Origin: Stutzerimonas stutzeri
GTDB lineage: Bacteria; Pseudomonadota; Gammaproteobacteria; Pseudomonadales; Pseudomonadaceae
NCBI GenBank assembly: GCA_002339675.1
Contig: DDKB01000023.1
Coordinates: 248,001 to 312,000 of the forward strand
DNA length: 64,000 bases
Direction of reading: 5' to 3'
In this document: piece after piece, positions 23,713 to 32,441 of the stretch
How the letters are laid out: each line of letters opens with the position of its first letter
Numbering within the stretch: position 1 is the first letter of the stretch
Notes under the pieces: generated by a model
Databases searched by the model: none
The model's input: only the letters and a program-made list of their open reading frames with translations
What the model was told of the DNA's origin: nothing
Made by a program: the position numbers and the translations under genes

Positions 23713-25008
23713 ATGGGCAACCTGGCAGAACAGCGATCGGAACAACCGGCGCTGGCCGAACTGGATTATCTGCTGCAGCGCTTTCGACAGGTACGGGCCA
23801 CCAGTGAGGCCATCTGCGCGCCCCTGCAGGTCGAGGATTACGTCATCCAGAGCATGGCCGACGTCAGCCCGCCGAAATGGCACCTGGCGCACGTCAGCTG
23901 GTTTTTCGAGGCCTTTCTGCTCAAACCCTATCTGGCTGGCTACACGCCGCTGGACGAAGCCTATGACCATCTCTTCAATTCCTACTACGAGACCCACGGC
24001 ACGCCCTTTCCGCGCGCCCAGCGCGGCGTGATCTCGCGTCCCGGGGTGGAGGACGTCTACCGGTTCCGCCAGCACGTCGACCGCGCCATGGGCGAGCTGC
24101 TGGTCAACCCGCCGCAGCAACATGCCGCGGAGATCATGCGGCGGGTCGAACTCGGCCTGCAGCACGAACAGCAGCATCAGGAACTGCTGCTGATGGACAT
24201 CAAGCACATCCTGGCGCAGAACCCGCTGCACCCGGTCTACCGTGACGACCTCAAGCCGGCGTCCGGCCAGCCGGCCGAGCGCCTGCACTGGCACGACTAC
24301 CCGGCCGGCGTCCGTCATATAGGCCATGCCGGCAACGGCTTCGCCTTCGATTGCGAAACGCCTCGGCACCGTCAGTTCGTCGAAGCGTTCCAACTGGCCG
24401 ACCGCCTGGTGAGCAACCGCGAATACCTGTCCTTCATCGCCGACGGCGGCTACGCGCGCAGCGACCTGTGGCTGTCCGACGGGTGGGCGCACATCCGCCA
24501 GCACGGCTGGAACGCCCCGCTGTACTGGCACCGTGACGACGGCGTCTGGTTCGACATGACCCTGGCCGGCCTGCAACCGCTGGACCTCGACGCACCGGTC
24601 TGCCACGTCAGCTTCTACGAAGCCGATGCCTACGCCCGCTGGGCCGGCGCGCGGCTGCCCACCGAGGCCGAATGGGAAGTGGCCGCCAGCGACCAGCCGC
24701 CACGCGGCAATTTCCTCGAGAGCGATCACCTGCGGCCGGTGCCGGCATCCGCCTCGGCCGAAGGACCGAAGCAGCTATTCGGCGACGTCTGGGAGTGGAC
24801 GGCCAGCGCCTACCGGCCCTACCCCGGCTTCAAGCCGCTGGACGGCAGCCTGGGCGAATACAACGGCAAGTTCATGTCCGGCCAGATGGTGTTGCGCGGC
24901 GGTTGTTGCGCCACCCCCGAGGCCCACATCCGCGCCACCTATCGCAATTTCTTTCAGCCGGCGATGCGCTGGCAATTCGCCGGGCTGCGCCTGGCCAGGG
25001 AGCTTTGA
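23713..25008 (+). CDS. egtB: EgtB-type sulfoxide synthase (ergothioneine biosynthesis)
   Basis: 431-residue non-haem iron enzyme that would join a thiol donor to trimethylhistidine (hercynine). N-terminal DinB-like domain with histidines in PPKWHLAHVSWF (H57, H60) and the iron motif H-x3-H-x-E as HEQQHQE (H151, H155, E157). The C-terminal half is an FGE-sulfatase-like domain (ARLPTEAEWE, FGDVWEWT, VLRGGCC). The ATG at 23713 has GGGGGA upstream and is preferred over the ATG at 23680. Three bases separate it from egtD. Whether the thiol donor is cysteine or gamma-glutamylcysteine cannot be read from this. Confidence 0.88.
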   Translation: MGNLAEQRSEQPALAELDYLLQRFRQVRATSEAICAPLQVEDYVIQSMADVSPPKWHLAHVSWFFEAFLLKPYLAGYTPLDEAYDHLFNSYYETHGTPFPRAQRGVISRPGVEDVYRFRQHVDRAMGELLVNPPQQHAAEIMRRVELGLQHEQQHQELLLMDIKHILAQNPLHPVYRDDLKPASGQPAERLHWHDYPAGVRHIGHAGNGFAFDCETPRHRQFVEAFQLADRLVSNREYLSFIADGGYARSDLWLSDGWAHIRQHGWNAPLYWHRDDGVWFDMTLAGLQPLDLDAPVCHVSFYEADAYARWAGARLPTEAEWEVAASDQPPRGNFLESDHLRPVPASASAEGPKQLFGDVWEWTASAYRPYPGFKPLDGSLGEYNGKFMSGQMVLRGGCCATPEAHIRATYRNFFQPAMRWQFAGLRLAREL

Positions 25009-25011
25009 GCC

Positions 25012-25977
25012 ATGGCACTCGCCGTTCATGTACACGACCAGACCCAACCCACCCACGACAGCTCGCTACGTGAAGAGGCCCTGGCAGGCTTTGCCGCCTC
25101 GCCCAAACGCATCTCGCCGAAATTCTTCTACGACCGTCGCGGCTCGGAGCTGTTCGAGCAGATCTGCCTGCAGCCGGAGTACTACGTGACCCGCACCGAG
25201 GAGAAGATCCTCGCCGACGCGGCCAACGACATCCTCGAGATCGCCGGTCCGCAGACCGACCTGATCGAGCTCGGCAGCGGCGCCAGCCGCAAGGTACGGC
25301 TGCTGCTCGAGGGCCTCCGGCCGGCCAGCTACCTGGGCATCGACATTTCCGAGGACTTCCTGCTGACCAGCACCCGGCGGCTCGCTGCCGACTATCCCTG
25401 GCTGGAGGTGCACGCCGCCTGCGCGGACTTCTCCGACGAGCTGCGCCTGCCGGATGACTTCACCCTGCATCACCCGCTGGTGTTCTTCCCAGGCTCGAGC
25501 ATCGGCAACTTCACCCCGCTCGAGGCGCGCAAGCTGCTCGGCCACCTCCACGAGATCCTGCCGCCCGGCGGCGGCATGCTGGTGGGCGTCGACCTGGTCA
25601 AGGACCGCCACGTGCTGGAGGCCGCCTACAACGACCGCGCCCACGTCACCGCGGCCTTCAACCTCAACGTGCTGCAGCGGATTCGCCAGGAACTGGACAG
25701 CGACATCGACCCGTCACGCTTCACCCACCGCGCCTTCTTCAACGAACACGATTCGCGGATCGAGATGCACCTGGTCAGCCGCGAGGCGCAGGACGTGACC
25801 ATCGAAGGCCAGCGTTTCCATTTCGACGCCGGCGAAAGCCTGCACACGGAGAACTCCTACAAATACAGCCTGCAATCCTTTGCCGACCTGGCCAACAGCG
25901 CCGGCTTCGACTGCAGCGGCCAGTGGACCGACGCCCAGGAGCTGTTCAGCGTGCACTACCTGCAGCGCCGTCCGTGA
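25012..25977 (+). CDS. egtD: L-histidine N(alpha)-methyltransferase EgtD
   Basis: SAM-dependent enzyme that trimethylates histidine to hercynine, the first step of ergothioneine synthesis. 321 residues, the usual length. N-terminal SPKFFYDRRGSELFEQIC and YYVTRTEEKIL blocks are typical, the SAM site is DLIELGSGASRKVRLLL near residue 84, and FFPGSSIGNF is another family hallmark. Paired with egtB; no egtC or egtE is adjacent. Its TGA overlaps a GTG start of the following peptidase gene. Confidence 0.93.
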   Translation: MALAVHVHDQTQPTHDSSLREEALAGFAASPKRISPKFFYDRRGSELFEQICLQPEYYVTRTEEKILADAANDILEIAGPQTDLIELGSGASRKVRLLLEGLRPASYLGIDISEDFLLTSTRRLAADYPWLEVHAACADFSDELRLPDDFTLHHPLVFFPGSSIGNFTPLEARKLLGHLHEILPPGGGMLVGVDLVKDRHVLEAAYNDRAHVTAAFNLNVLQRIRQELDSDIDPSRFTHRAFFNEHDSRIEMHLVSREAQDVTIEGQRFHFDAGESLHTENSYKYSLQSFADLANSAGFDCSGQWTDAQELFSVHYLQRRP

Positions 25978-27725
25978 AGGCCCTTGCTCCGTACCTGAGC
26001 ATCCTGTCCCTCGCGTTTGGGCCTGACACATTCGCCGCCGAAGCAGCTCCGTTGCGCCTGAAACAGTTACAGCGCTGCGGCGATCTGCTGGCCACGCAAC
26101 AGGTGATCTTTTGTCTGCGCAGCGCGGGGCTGGCCAGCGGGCAAGTCACCGCAAAGCTTGCCGGCAAGCCGGTCGAGGCCATCCGTGCGGCCGACGGCCG
26201 GCTGCGCCTGGAGTTGAACCGGGACCACCATCAGAGCGGCCCTCTCTGGCTGGAGCAGGGCGATCGTCGCAGCAATCCGGTCTGGCTCACGCTCAAGGGC
26301 AGCCACGTACGCGCCGCTGGCCGGGATCAGATCGCCAGGAACATGGATGGCCTGAGTACCTACGTGGACCTCGTGAGTCTCATCATCGAAGAAGACCACG
26401 ACGGGCTGCAGGAAGCGCAGCGCCTGGCAAAACGCTATGGTGCCGACGTGGTCGGCGCCATCGCCCCGCTCAATACCTATCAACTCCGCTTGCCGGTCAC
26501 GAACCTGACCGAACGCGACGCGATGGTGCTGCGCCTGGGCAGCGAGGCCAGCGTGGACGCGGTTGTGGTCGAGGAATCGGGCGCAGAGGAACCGGTTGAA
26601 GGCGACCAGCAGCCGCGGCCTCGCAACAGCGAATGGGTGGCCAATCGGTTTCTCGACGCCGTCGACTTCTACCTGCATCGGCTCCCGCGGCGACAGCCCC
26701 CGATTTTGCCGCAACCGGTGCGCATCGGTGTCGTCGAACGGGACGTGGACTTCGACTCGCCCGAGTTCCTCCCTTACCTGGAGGATTGCAATGCGTCGGC
26801 CCCACGGACTTGCGTCTATGCCCGCGACGCTGATGCGCCTGACGATCACGGCACCAGCGTGACCGGGATCCTCGCGGCCCGTAGCGCCGACCCGGCTGAC
26901 ACTGGCTTTCTCAGCGCCCTGGAGCCGGCTAGCGGCGGCTTCGAAGTGATCGTCGAGCGCAACAGCGACGCCGGCATCACCGCCAACGTGGCCGCCTCGG
27001 TCAATCTGATCGAGGACGGCGCTCGGGTCTTGAACTGGAGCTGGGGAATTCACCGCGTCGGAACGCTCGATGCCGCAGGCGAACAGATCGATTCACTGGT
27101 GCGCTCCGGCGTCGCCATGAGCGGATACGAAGAGCTGCTCGAAGAGTTTTTTCTCTGGCTGCGCCGCGAGCACCCGGACGTCGTGGTGGTCAACTCCGCC
27201 GGCAACGGCTCGGCCTATTCGGGCCAGGACGACTATCGCCTGCCCTCTTCCTTCATCACCGAGCAGCTGCTGGTGGTCGGCGCTCACCAACGCAACTTCG
27301 ACCGAGACGTACCAGTCGATCACCCGGCTTACGTGACCAAGCGCCCGTCTTCGAATATCGATCAGCGGGTCGACATCACCGCATCGGCCTGCACTCGTGC
27401 GGCGACGCTCGAGCCCGGTCGGCGCGGAGCGGTGCATTGCGGTACGTCCTATGCCACGCCCATGGTGACCGGCGTGGTCGCGGCAATGCTGTCGCTCAAC
27501 CCGAGCCTGGAGCCGGCGCAACTGCGAGAGTTGTTGCGCCGCAGTGCATTGACCATCGGCCGGAACAGTGACTTCGAAGCCGCTGATGCCGACGACCTGA
27601 CGGCGCCAATCCTGCCCTCGGAGCGTCGCTATCAGCTCGACAATCCGGACATCGGCCGCTCAGCCCGCCTGGACATGCGCAAGGCGCTGGAGCTCACCAG
27701 CGAAAGTTTGCAACGCGCCCGTTGA
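25974..27725 (+). CDS. secreted S8-family (subtilisin-like) serine peptidase, atypical Asp position
   Basis: 583 residues from a GTG at 25974 that overlaps the egtD stop (GTGA); reading from here gives a clean signal peptide, KALAPYLSILSLAFG ending near FAA-EA. A region of about 220 residues (ARNMDGLSTYVDLV, YGADVVGAIAPLN) looks like a propeptide. The subtilase fold shows DDHGTSVTGIL (His292), VVNSAGNG (oxyanion Asn411) and GTSYATPMVTG (Ser492). Where VAVLDTG is expected the sequence is IGVVERDVDF, so the catalytic Asp aligns with Glu255 unless Asp257 or Asp259 takes its place. No autotransporter domain follows. Association with egtBD is by coupling only; its substrate is unknown. Confidence 0.87.
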   Translation: MKALAPYLSILSLAFGPDTFAAEAAPLRLKQLQRCGDLLATQQVIFCLRSAGLASGQVTAKLAGKPVEAIRAADGRLRLELNRDHHQSGPLWLEQGDRRSNPVWLTLKGSHVRAAGRDQIARNMDGLSTYVDLVSLIIEEDHDGLQEAQRLAKRYGADVVGAIAPLNTYQLRLPVTNLTERDAMVLRLGSEASVDAVVVEESGAEEPVEGDQQPRPRNSEWVANRFLDAVDFYLHRLPRRQPPILPQPVRIGVVERDVDFDSPEFLPYLEDCNASAPRTCVYARDADAPDDHGTSVTGILAARSADPADTGFLSALEPASGGFEVIVERNSDAGITANVAASVNLIEDGARVLNWSWGIHRVGTLDAAGEQIDSLVRSGVAMSGYEELLEEFFLWLRREHPDVVVVNSAGNGSAYSGQDDYRLPSSFITEQLLVVGAHQRNFDRDVPVDHPAYVTKRPSSNIDQRVDITASACTRAATLEPGRRGAVHCGTSYATPMVTGVVAAMLSLNPSLEPAQLRELLRRSALTIGRNSDFEAADADDLTAPILPSERRYQLDNPDIGRSARLDMRKALELTSESLQRAR

Positions 27726-27832
27726 CGAGCAATCCCAGCGCTCAGCGTTCGGTTCGACCGCCAGGAAATGCATCGCCGGCTCGGCCAACCGGATGCCTAT
27801 CCGGCGCCAGGCGGCCGGGTGCACCAGCATGG

Positions 27833-28204
27833 TCAGGCGGCCGGCATGCCATCGAAGACTTCCGGGGTGAGCGCGGCTTCGCCATGCTCCTCGAGCCGTC
27901 GACGCGTGCCCGGATCCTGGTGCTCGAGCAGGTGCAGCAGCCGCGTACCGCGCTCGGTCAGGACAAAGTTCTCGCCATTGCCGCCCTGTTCTTCGGGCCG
28001 CGTCTCCATGAAACCGCCCTCGAACAGCAGGCTCTCGTAGTTCTGCGCCTCGGCCTTCAGGGCGTCCATGTTGGGCATCGGCCGGCCTGCTTCCTCCATT
28101 GCCATAGCGTGCTCGTCGGCGTACTGGCGCGGGGTGAAGGCCTCGTTGCCAGGTTTCTGCGCTTCACGGAGCAGGCGCAGCATCAGGTCCCAGTCATAGC
28201 TCAT
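27833..28204 (-). CDS. hypothetical protein, DUF2513-like winged-helix pattern
   Basis: 123 residues from the ATG at 28204 (MSYDWDLMLRLLREAQ). The layout (DWDLMLRLL helix, LLFEGGFMETRP, FVLTERGTRLLHLLE) looks like a winged-helix DUF2513-type protein, by eye only. No signal peptide or membrane segment. Convergent with the peptidase gene across 107 bp. Function unknown. Confidence 0.7.
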   Translation of the reverse strand: MSYDWDLMLRLLREAQKPGNEAFTPRQYADEHAMAMEEAGRPMPNMDALKAEAQNYESLLFEGGFMETRPEEQGGNGENFVLTERGTRLLHLLEHQDPGTRRRLEEHGEAALTPEVFDGMPAA

Positions 28205-28360
28205 GTCCGATCTCCCGTTGCACCGCCACGAAACGGCGGCTCTTGTTAGTCCGACTCTGCCGCAGCTGCCATGGTTCGATCCCCTGGCAGCGGAAAAGCC
28301 TGAACTAAAGCACGCCACGGGCTATCAATCGGAGAGGTTATCCAGAATAAGGAGCGCACC

Positions 28361-28657
28361 ATGAAACGCCTGATGCTACCCCTGACACTCGCCCTGCTGG
28401 CCAGCCAGCCGGTGTTCGCCGACAACTGCACCGCCGATCAAGTCACGGCTAAAGCCAAGCAACTGGCCGATCGCGTCGCCGCGCTGACGGAGAACGACCC
28501 CAAGCGGGCGCAAGAGATCAACGAAGAGCTACGCGAGATGGAGGTCAAGCAGACCGCCGAGCAACTGGGTAACGAATGCGAGGCCTACGACAAGCGCATC
28601 AAGCACGTCGAGCAGGCGGAAAAGGACGCGGACATCGCACCGGCGAAAGCGCGCTGA
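28361..28657 (+). CDS. small periplasmic helical protein
   Basis: 98 residues with a clear signal peptide (MKRLMLPLTLALLASQPVFA, cleaved before DNC). The mature part is almost all charged helix (KAKQLADRVAALTENDPKRAQEI) with two cysteines (in DNCT and NECE) that could form a disulfide. AAGGAG lies upstream of the ATG. No family recognised; a periplasmic coiled-coil or chaperone-like role is a guess. Confidence 0.78.
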   Translation: MKRLMLPLTLALLASQPVFADNCTADQVTAKAKQLADRVAALTENDPKRAQEINEELREMEVKQTAEQLGNECEAYDKRIKHVEQAEKDADIAPAKAR

Positions 28658-28699
28658 TGCCGACGTGCCGGGGTGAGTGGCTCACCCCGGCACAGGCGA

Positions 28700-30046
28700 T
28701 CACGGCGCGGCGGGTTTCTTGCGGCGCAGCGGCGCCAAGCCATCCTGACTTACCAGCGGTGCCGCGGGGGCGTCGCGCTTGGCGTTCTTCGGCCGCTTGG
28801 CTACCGGCTTGGCGGCCGGCTTGCCCTTCTTGTCGGCAACCTTTTTCTTGTCCTCTTTCTTCTTCTTGGTGCCGGCGGCCTTGCCTGAGGCCTTGAGGTT
28901 CTTCGGGCCCATGTAGCTGCCCTTGAGTCCCTTGACGACTCGCCGCTCGAAGCGCTGCTTGAGGTAGCGCTCGATGCTCGACATCAGGTTCCAGTCGTTG
29001 TGGCAGATCAACGAGATCGCCAGCCCTTCGGCACCGGCGCGTCCGGTGCGGCCGATACGGTGCACGTATTCATCGCCCGAACGCGGCATGTCGAAGTTGA
29101 TCACCAGATCAAGCCCTTCGATATCCAGCCCGCGCGCGGCCACATCGGTAGCCACCAGCACCTTGACGCCGCCTTCCTTGACCCGGTCGATGGCCAGCTT
29201 GCGGTCTTTCTGATCCTTGTCACCGTGCAGCACGAAGGCCTTCACGCCCTCGGCTACCAACCGGCCATACAGGCGGTCGGCCTGCACGCGGGTGTTGGTG
29301 AAAATCACGGCCTTCTTGTAGCTCTCGTTGGCCAGCAGCCAGTGCACCAGTTTTTCCTTATGCTCGGTGTCTTCGGCCGTGATGATCTGCTGGCGTGTGC
29401 CCTCATTGAGTTCGCTGACGCGGTTGAGCTGCAAGTGCAGCGGATCACGCAGCACGGCGGCGGTCATCTCACGCAGCGCCGCCCCGCCGCTGGTGGCTGA
29501 GAACAGCAGGGTCTGCTGGCGCTTGGCGCATTCGCCGACCAGCCGCTGCACGTCTTCGGCAAAACCCATGTCGAGCATGCGGTCGGCTTCGTCGAGGATC
29601 AGCAGTTCGACGTCTTTGAGAATCAACGTGCCGGCATTGAGGTGTTCGATCATCCGGCCCGGCGTGCCGATGAGGATGTCCGGCACCTTGCGCAGGATCG
29701 CCGCCTGAACCTTGAAGTCTTCGCCGCCAGTGATCATCGCCGACTTGATGAAGGTGAACTGCGAGAAGCGCTCGACCTCTTTCAGGGTCTGCTGCGCCAG
29801 TTCGCGGGTCGGCAGCAGGATCAGTGCGCGTACATCGGTACGCACCACGGCGTCGCCAATCAGCCGGTTGAGCATCGGCAGCACGAAGGCGGCGGTCTTG
29901 CCGCTGCCGGTCTGCGCCGTCACCCGCAGGTCACGCCCTTGCAGCGCAGGGGGAATGGCCGCCACCTGCACCGGGGTCGGCTCGACGAATTTGAGTTCGG
30001 CGACCGCCTTGAGCAGGCGTTCGTGGAGGGCGAATTGGTCGAACAA
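28700..30046 (-). CDS. DEAD-box ATP-dependent RNA helicase (RhlE-like)
   Basis: 448-residue DEAD-box helicase with complete motifs: Q motif (FVEPTPVQVAAIP), AQTGSGKT, PTRELAQQ, DEAD in LILDEADRML, SAT, and HRIGRTGRAG. It ends in a Lys-rich tail (KKKKEDKKKVADKKGK) typical of helicases acting on structured or ribosomal RNA. Start: a TTG at 30046 with GAGGTG six bases upstream gives MFDQFALHERLL, matching the family N-terminus; a GTG at 30055 is the alternative. Related to RhlE/SrmB types, exact subfamily not assigned. Confidence 0.9.
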   Translation of the reverse strand: MFDQFALHERLLKAVAELKFVEPTPVQVAAIPPALQGRDLRVTAQTGSGKTAAFVLPMLNRLIGDAVVRTDVRALILLPTRELAQQTLKEVERFSQFTFIKSAMITGGEDFKVQAAILRKVPDILIGTPGRMIEHLNAGTLILKDVELLILDEADRMLDMGFAEDVQRLVGECAKRQQTLLFSATSGGAALREMTAAVLRDPLHLQLNRVSELNEGTRQQIITAEDTEHKEKLVHWLLANESYKKAVIFTNTRVQADRLYGRLVAEGVKAFVLHGDKDQKDRKLAIDRVKEGGVKVLVATDVAARGLDIEGLDLVINFDMPRSGDEYVHRIGRTGRAGAEGLAISLICHNDWNLMSSIERYLKQRFERRVVKGLKGSYMGPKNLKASGKAAGTKKKKEDKKKVADKKGKPAAKPVAKRPKNAKRDAPAAPLVSQDGLAPLRRKKPAAP

Positions 30047-30146
30047 GGGTGACACCTCAGTGTGATCGAAAAACGGCGCATAGATTAACCCGTCCAACCG
30101 CGTCCGACGCGCCTTTATGCAGCACAGCGACCGGCTGGACGCGCAA

Positions 30147-30193
30147 GCCGGGGGCCGGGGGCCGGTGGCCGGTGGCCGGTGGCCGGTGGCCGG
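30147..30193. repeat. GGCCGGT short tandem repeat
   Basis: Four full copies of GGCCGGT (30160-30187) and a six-base partial copy, preceded by two GGCCGGG-like copies. Non-coding, between the helicase start and the 3' end of the next gene. Likely prone to slippage. Confidence 0.85.
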
Positions 30194-30221
30194 CCGGGAC
30201 GCGTTTGGCGCGCCGCAGGCG

Positions 30222-30542
30222 TTATTGGGGCTCGCAGGTGAGCTGGATACGCAGCCGAATGACCTCGCGCGTGAACTTTGCCGTCATCGGTTTGCTCTCG
30301 CCGGCAGCCAGGGTCACGCGGCGGGTGCGCGGCGATTCCGGCCCGTTGCGGAACACGGCGCTACACTCGACCGATTGCTTTCCCAGGTTTTGCAGGACCA
30401 ACCCGGCCATGTCGCGGTCGATGGTCTCGGTGCTTGCCAGAACCTCGGTGCCGTTGAGCGTCTGTTCGAGCTCCACGGGATAGCTGACGGCCAGGGCGCT
30501 CAGTGGGAAGATGACGAGCGCAGCGAAGCAGACTCTTTTCAT
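30222..30542 (-). CDS. small exported protein of unknown function
   Basis: 106 residues from the ATG at 30542 (MKRVCFAALVIFPLSALA, signal peptide). The mature part has two cysteines (SVECSA and LTCEP) and beta-strand-like content (QTLNGTEVLASTETI, RTRRVTLAAGESKPM). Probably a periplasmic beta-sandwich. Divergent from the LysR gene across 67 bp, so the regulator may control it. No named family recognised. Confidence 0.75.
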   Translation of the reverse strand: MKRVCFAALVIFPLSALAVSYPVELEQTLNGTEVLASTETIDRDMAGLVLQNLGKQSVECSAVFRNGPESPRTRRVTLAAGESKPMTAKFTREVIRLRIQLTCEPQ

Positions 30543-30609
30543 GATCAGGCGGACTCCTCGTGAAGGCGTGCGCCAGCGTACCAGACCGATGCAACAGGAA
30601 AGCAATGGA

Positions 30610-31545
30610 ATGAAGGCACCTCGCGTCACCCTCGATCAATGGCGCACCCTGCAAGCGGTGATTGACCAAGGCGGCTTCGCCCAGGCTGCCGAGATGCTGC
30701 ATCGCTCGCAGTCCTCGGTGAGCTATACGGTTGCGCGCATGCAGGAGCAACTCGGTGTTCCGCTGCTGCGTATCGACGGACGCAAGGCCGTGCTGACCGA
30801 GGCTGGCGAGGTGCTGCTGCGCCGCTCACGGCAGCTGGTGCACCAGGCCGGACAGCTGGAAGAACTGGCCCATCACATGGAACAGGGCTGGGAGGCCGAG
30901 GTGCGGCTGGTGGTCGATGCCGCCTACCCCAACGCCAAACTGATCCGCGCACTGACCGCCTTCATGCCGCAGAGCCGCGGCTGCCGCGTGCGCCTGCGCG
31001 AGGAGGTGCTCTCGGGTGTCGAGGACGTGCTCAAGGACGGCACCGCCGACCTGGCCATCAGTGGCCTGGACATCACCGGCTACCTGGGCCAGGAATTGAG
31101 CTCCGTCGAATTCATCGCGGTCGCCCACCCCGACCATGCCCTGCACCAGCTGCAGCGCAAGCTCAGCGTCCAGGACCTGCAGAGCCAGATGCAGGTCGTG
31201 GTGCGCGACTCGGGCCAACGGCAGCCGCGCGACAGCGGCTGGCTCGGCGCAGAGCAACGCTGGACGGTCGGCAGCCTGGCCACGTCGGTCGGTTTCGTCA
31301 GCAGCGGACTGGGCTTCGCCTGGTTGCCGCGCCACATGATCGGCCGAGAGCTGGCCGAGGGCTCGCTCAAGCCGCTGCCACTGATCCAGGGCAGCATCCG
31401 CCGGCCGCAGTTCTACCTCTACACCCATCCGGATCGCTCGCTCGGCCCGGCCACACGGATTCTCATCGACCTGATCAGGACGTACGATGCGCAGGCACAA
31501 TCGTCCAGCCCGGCGCCCGGCCAGGCGATGACACCGACGGGCTGA
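30610..31545 (+). CDS. LysR-family transcriptional regulator
   Basis: 311 residues. N-terminal winged helix-turn-helix (TLQAVIDQGGFAQAAEMLHRSQSSVSYTVARMQEQLGVPLL) and a C-terminal periplasmic-binding-like effector domain (AISGLDITGYLG, SVGFVSSGLGFAWLPRHM). The ATG at 30610 gives MKAPRVTLDQW, the usual LysR register. It is not near a metabolic operon that names its effector. The divergent small exported protein is the most likely direct target, in the usual LysR arrangement. Confidence 0.9.
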   Translation: MKAPRVTLDQWRTLQAVIDQGGFAQAAEMLHRSQSSVSYTVARMQEQLGVPLLRIDGRKAVLTEAGEVLLRRSRQLVHQAGQLEELAHHMEQGWEAEVRLVVDAAYPNAKLIRALTAFMPQSRGCRVRLREEVLSGVEDVLKDGTADLAISGLDITGYLGQELSSVEFIAVAHPDHALHQLQRKLSVQDLQSQMQVVVRDSGQRQPRDSGWLGAEQRWTVGSLATSVGFVSSGLGFAWLPRHMIGRELAEGSLKPLPLIQGSIRRPQFYLYTHPDRSLGPATRILIDLIRTYDAQAQSSSPAPGQAMTPTG

Positions 31546-31627
31546 GCCGGGTGCGGCGCAGCCGTCGGGCGATGCCGGCCTGGCCACCGGCGCTTTTTCA
31601 CCATCAAGAACCACCAGGAACCCACCC

Positions 31628-32179
31628 ATGAAACGACTCGTACTCGCCGCCTGCTCCCTGCTGCTGGCTGGCAACCTGTTCGCTGCGGACAAACCGCACG
31701 TGCTGCTCAACACCAGCATGGGCGAAATCGAAATCGAGCTGGAGGCCGAGAAGGCCCCGATCAGCGTGAAGAACTTCCTCGAATACGTCGACAGCGGCTT
31801 CTACGACGGCACCGTGTTTCACCGCGTGATCCCGGGCTTCATGATCCAGGGCGGCGGTTTCAACGAAGGCCTGAACCAGAAGAAGACCCGCGAGCCGATC
31901 AAGAACGAAGCCGACAACGGCCTGCACAACGTACGCGGCACCCTCGCCATGGCACGCACGCAGAATGTCGATTCCGCCACCAGCCAGTTCTTCATTAACC
32001 ACCGGGACAACGACTTCCTCGACCACGGCAGCCGCGATTTCGGCTATGCCGTGTTTGGCAAGGTGGTGCGCGGCATGGACGTGGTCGACCAGATCGCCCA
32101 GGTGCCGACCGCCAACCGCAGCATGATGCAGAACGTGCCGCTGACCCCGGTGAAGATCGTCTCGGCCAAGAAGCTCTGA
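31628..32179 (+). CDS. ppiA: periplasmic peptidyl-prolyl cis-trans isomerase (cyclophilin)
   Basis: 183-residue cyclophilin A-type PPIase with a signal peptide (MKRLVLAACSLLLAGNLFA, cut before ADKP). Hallmarks: NFLEYVDSGFYDGTVFHRVIPGFMIQGG with the catalytic Arg in FHRV, QFFINH and GYAVFGKVV. It helps folding of exported proteins. AGGAA precedes the ATG. The ppiA name rests on the signal peptide; the cytoplasmic PpiB lacks one. Confidence 0.92.
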   Translation: MKRLVLAACSLLLAGNLFAADKPHVLLNTSMGEIEIELEAEKAPISVKNFLEYVDSGFYDGTVFHRVIPGFMIQGGGFNEGLNQKKTREPIKNEADNGLHNVRGTLAMARTQNVDSATSQFFINHRDNDFLDHGSRDFGYAVFGKVVRGMDVVDQIAQVPTANRSMMQNVPLTPVKIVSAKKL

Positions 32180-32269
32180 GCGCCGCCCGTCCCCGCTGCC
32201 CGGCGGCAACCGCGCGCGGGGGGCGGGAACCCACACCGGAATCAAATGGAGTCACAAACGTGGCGCCTG

Positions 32270-32298
32270 GCGGTCAGGCCAGGGCCCGGCCTGACCGC
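32270..32298. repeat. 11-bp inverted repeat downstream of ppiA
   Basis: GCGGTCAGGCC at 32270-32280 pairs with GGCCTGACCGC at 32288-32298, loop AGGGCCC. It lies in a 262-bp gap between convergent ppiA and the CHAD gene and may act as a terminator or mRNA end structure, though no T-run follows. No gene seen in this gap. Confidence 0.55.
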
Positions 32299-32441
32299 GA
32301 AACCGCCAGGAAGCGGGACAGGGACTGCCTCTGCCCCCTTTGGCAACGCGGTGTAACCGGGCGCAGAAGTTTCATTCGGTCTGGAAGGTCGCGCGTTCGC
32401 CTCGCCCGCCGGGCCACTGAGCCGCCAGCGCGGCCCATCCG

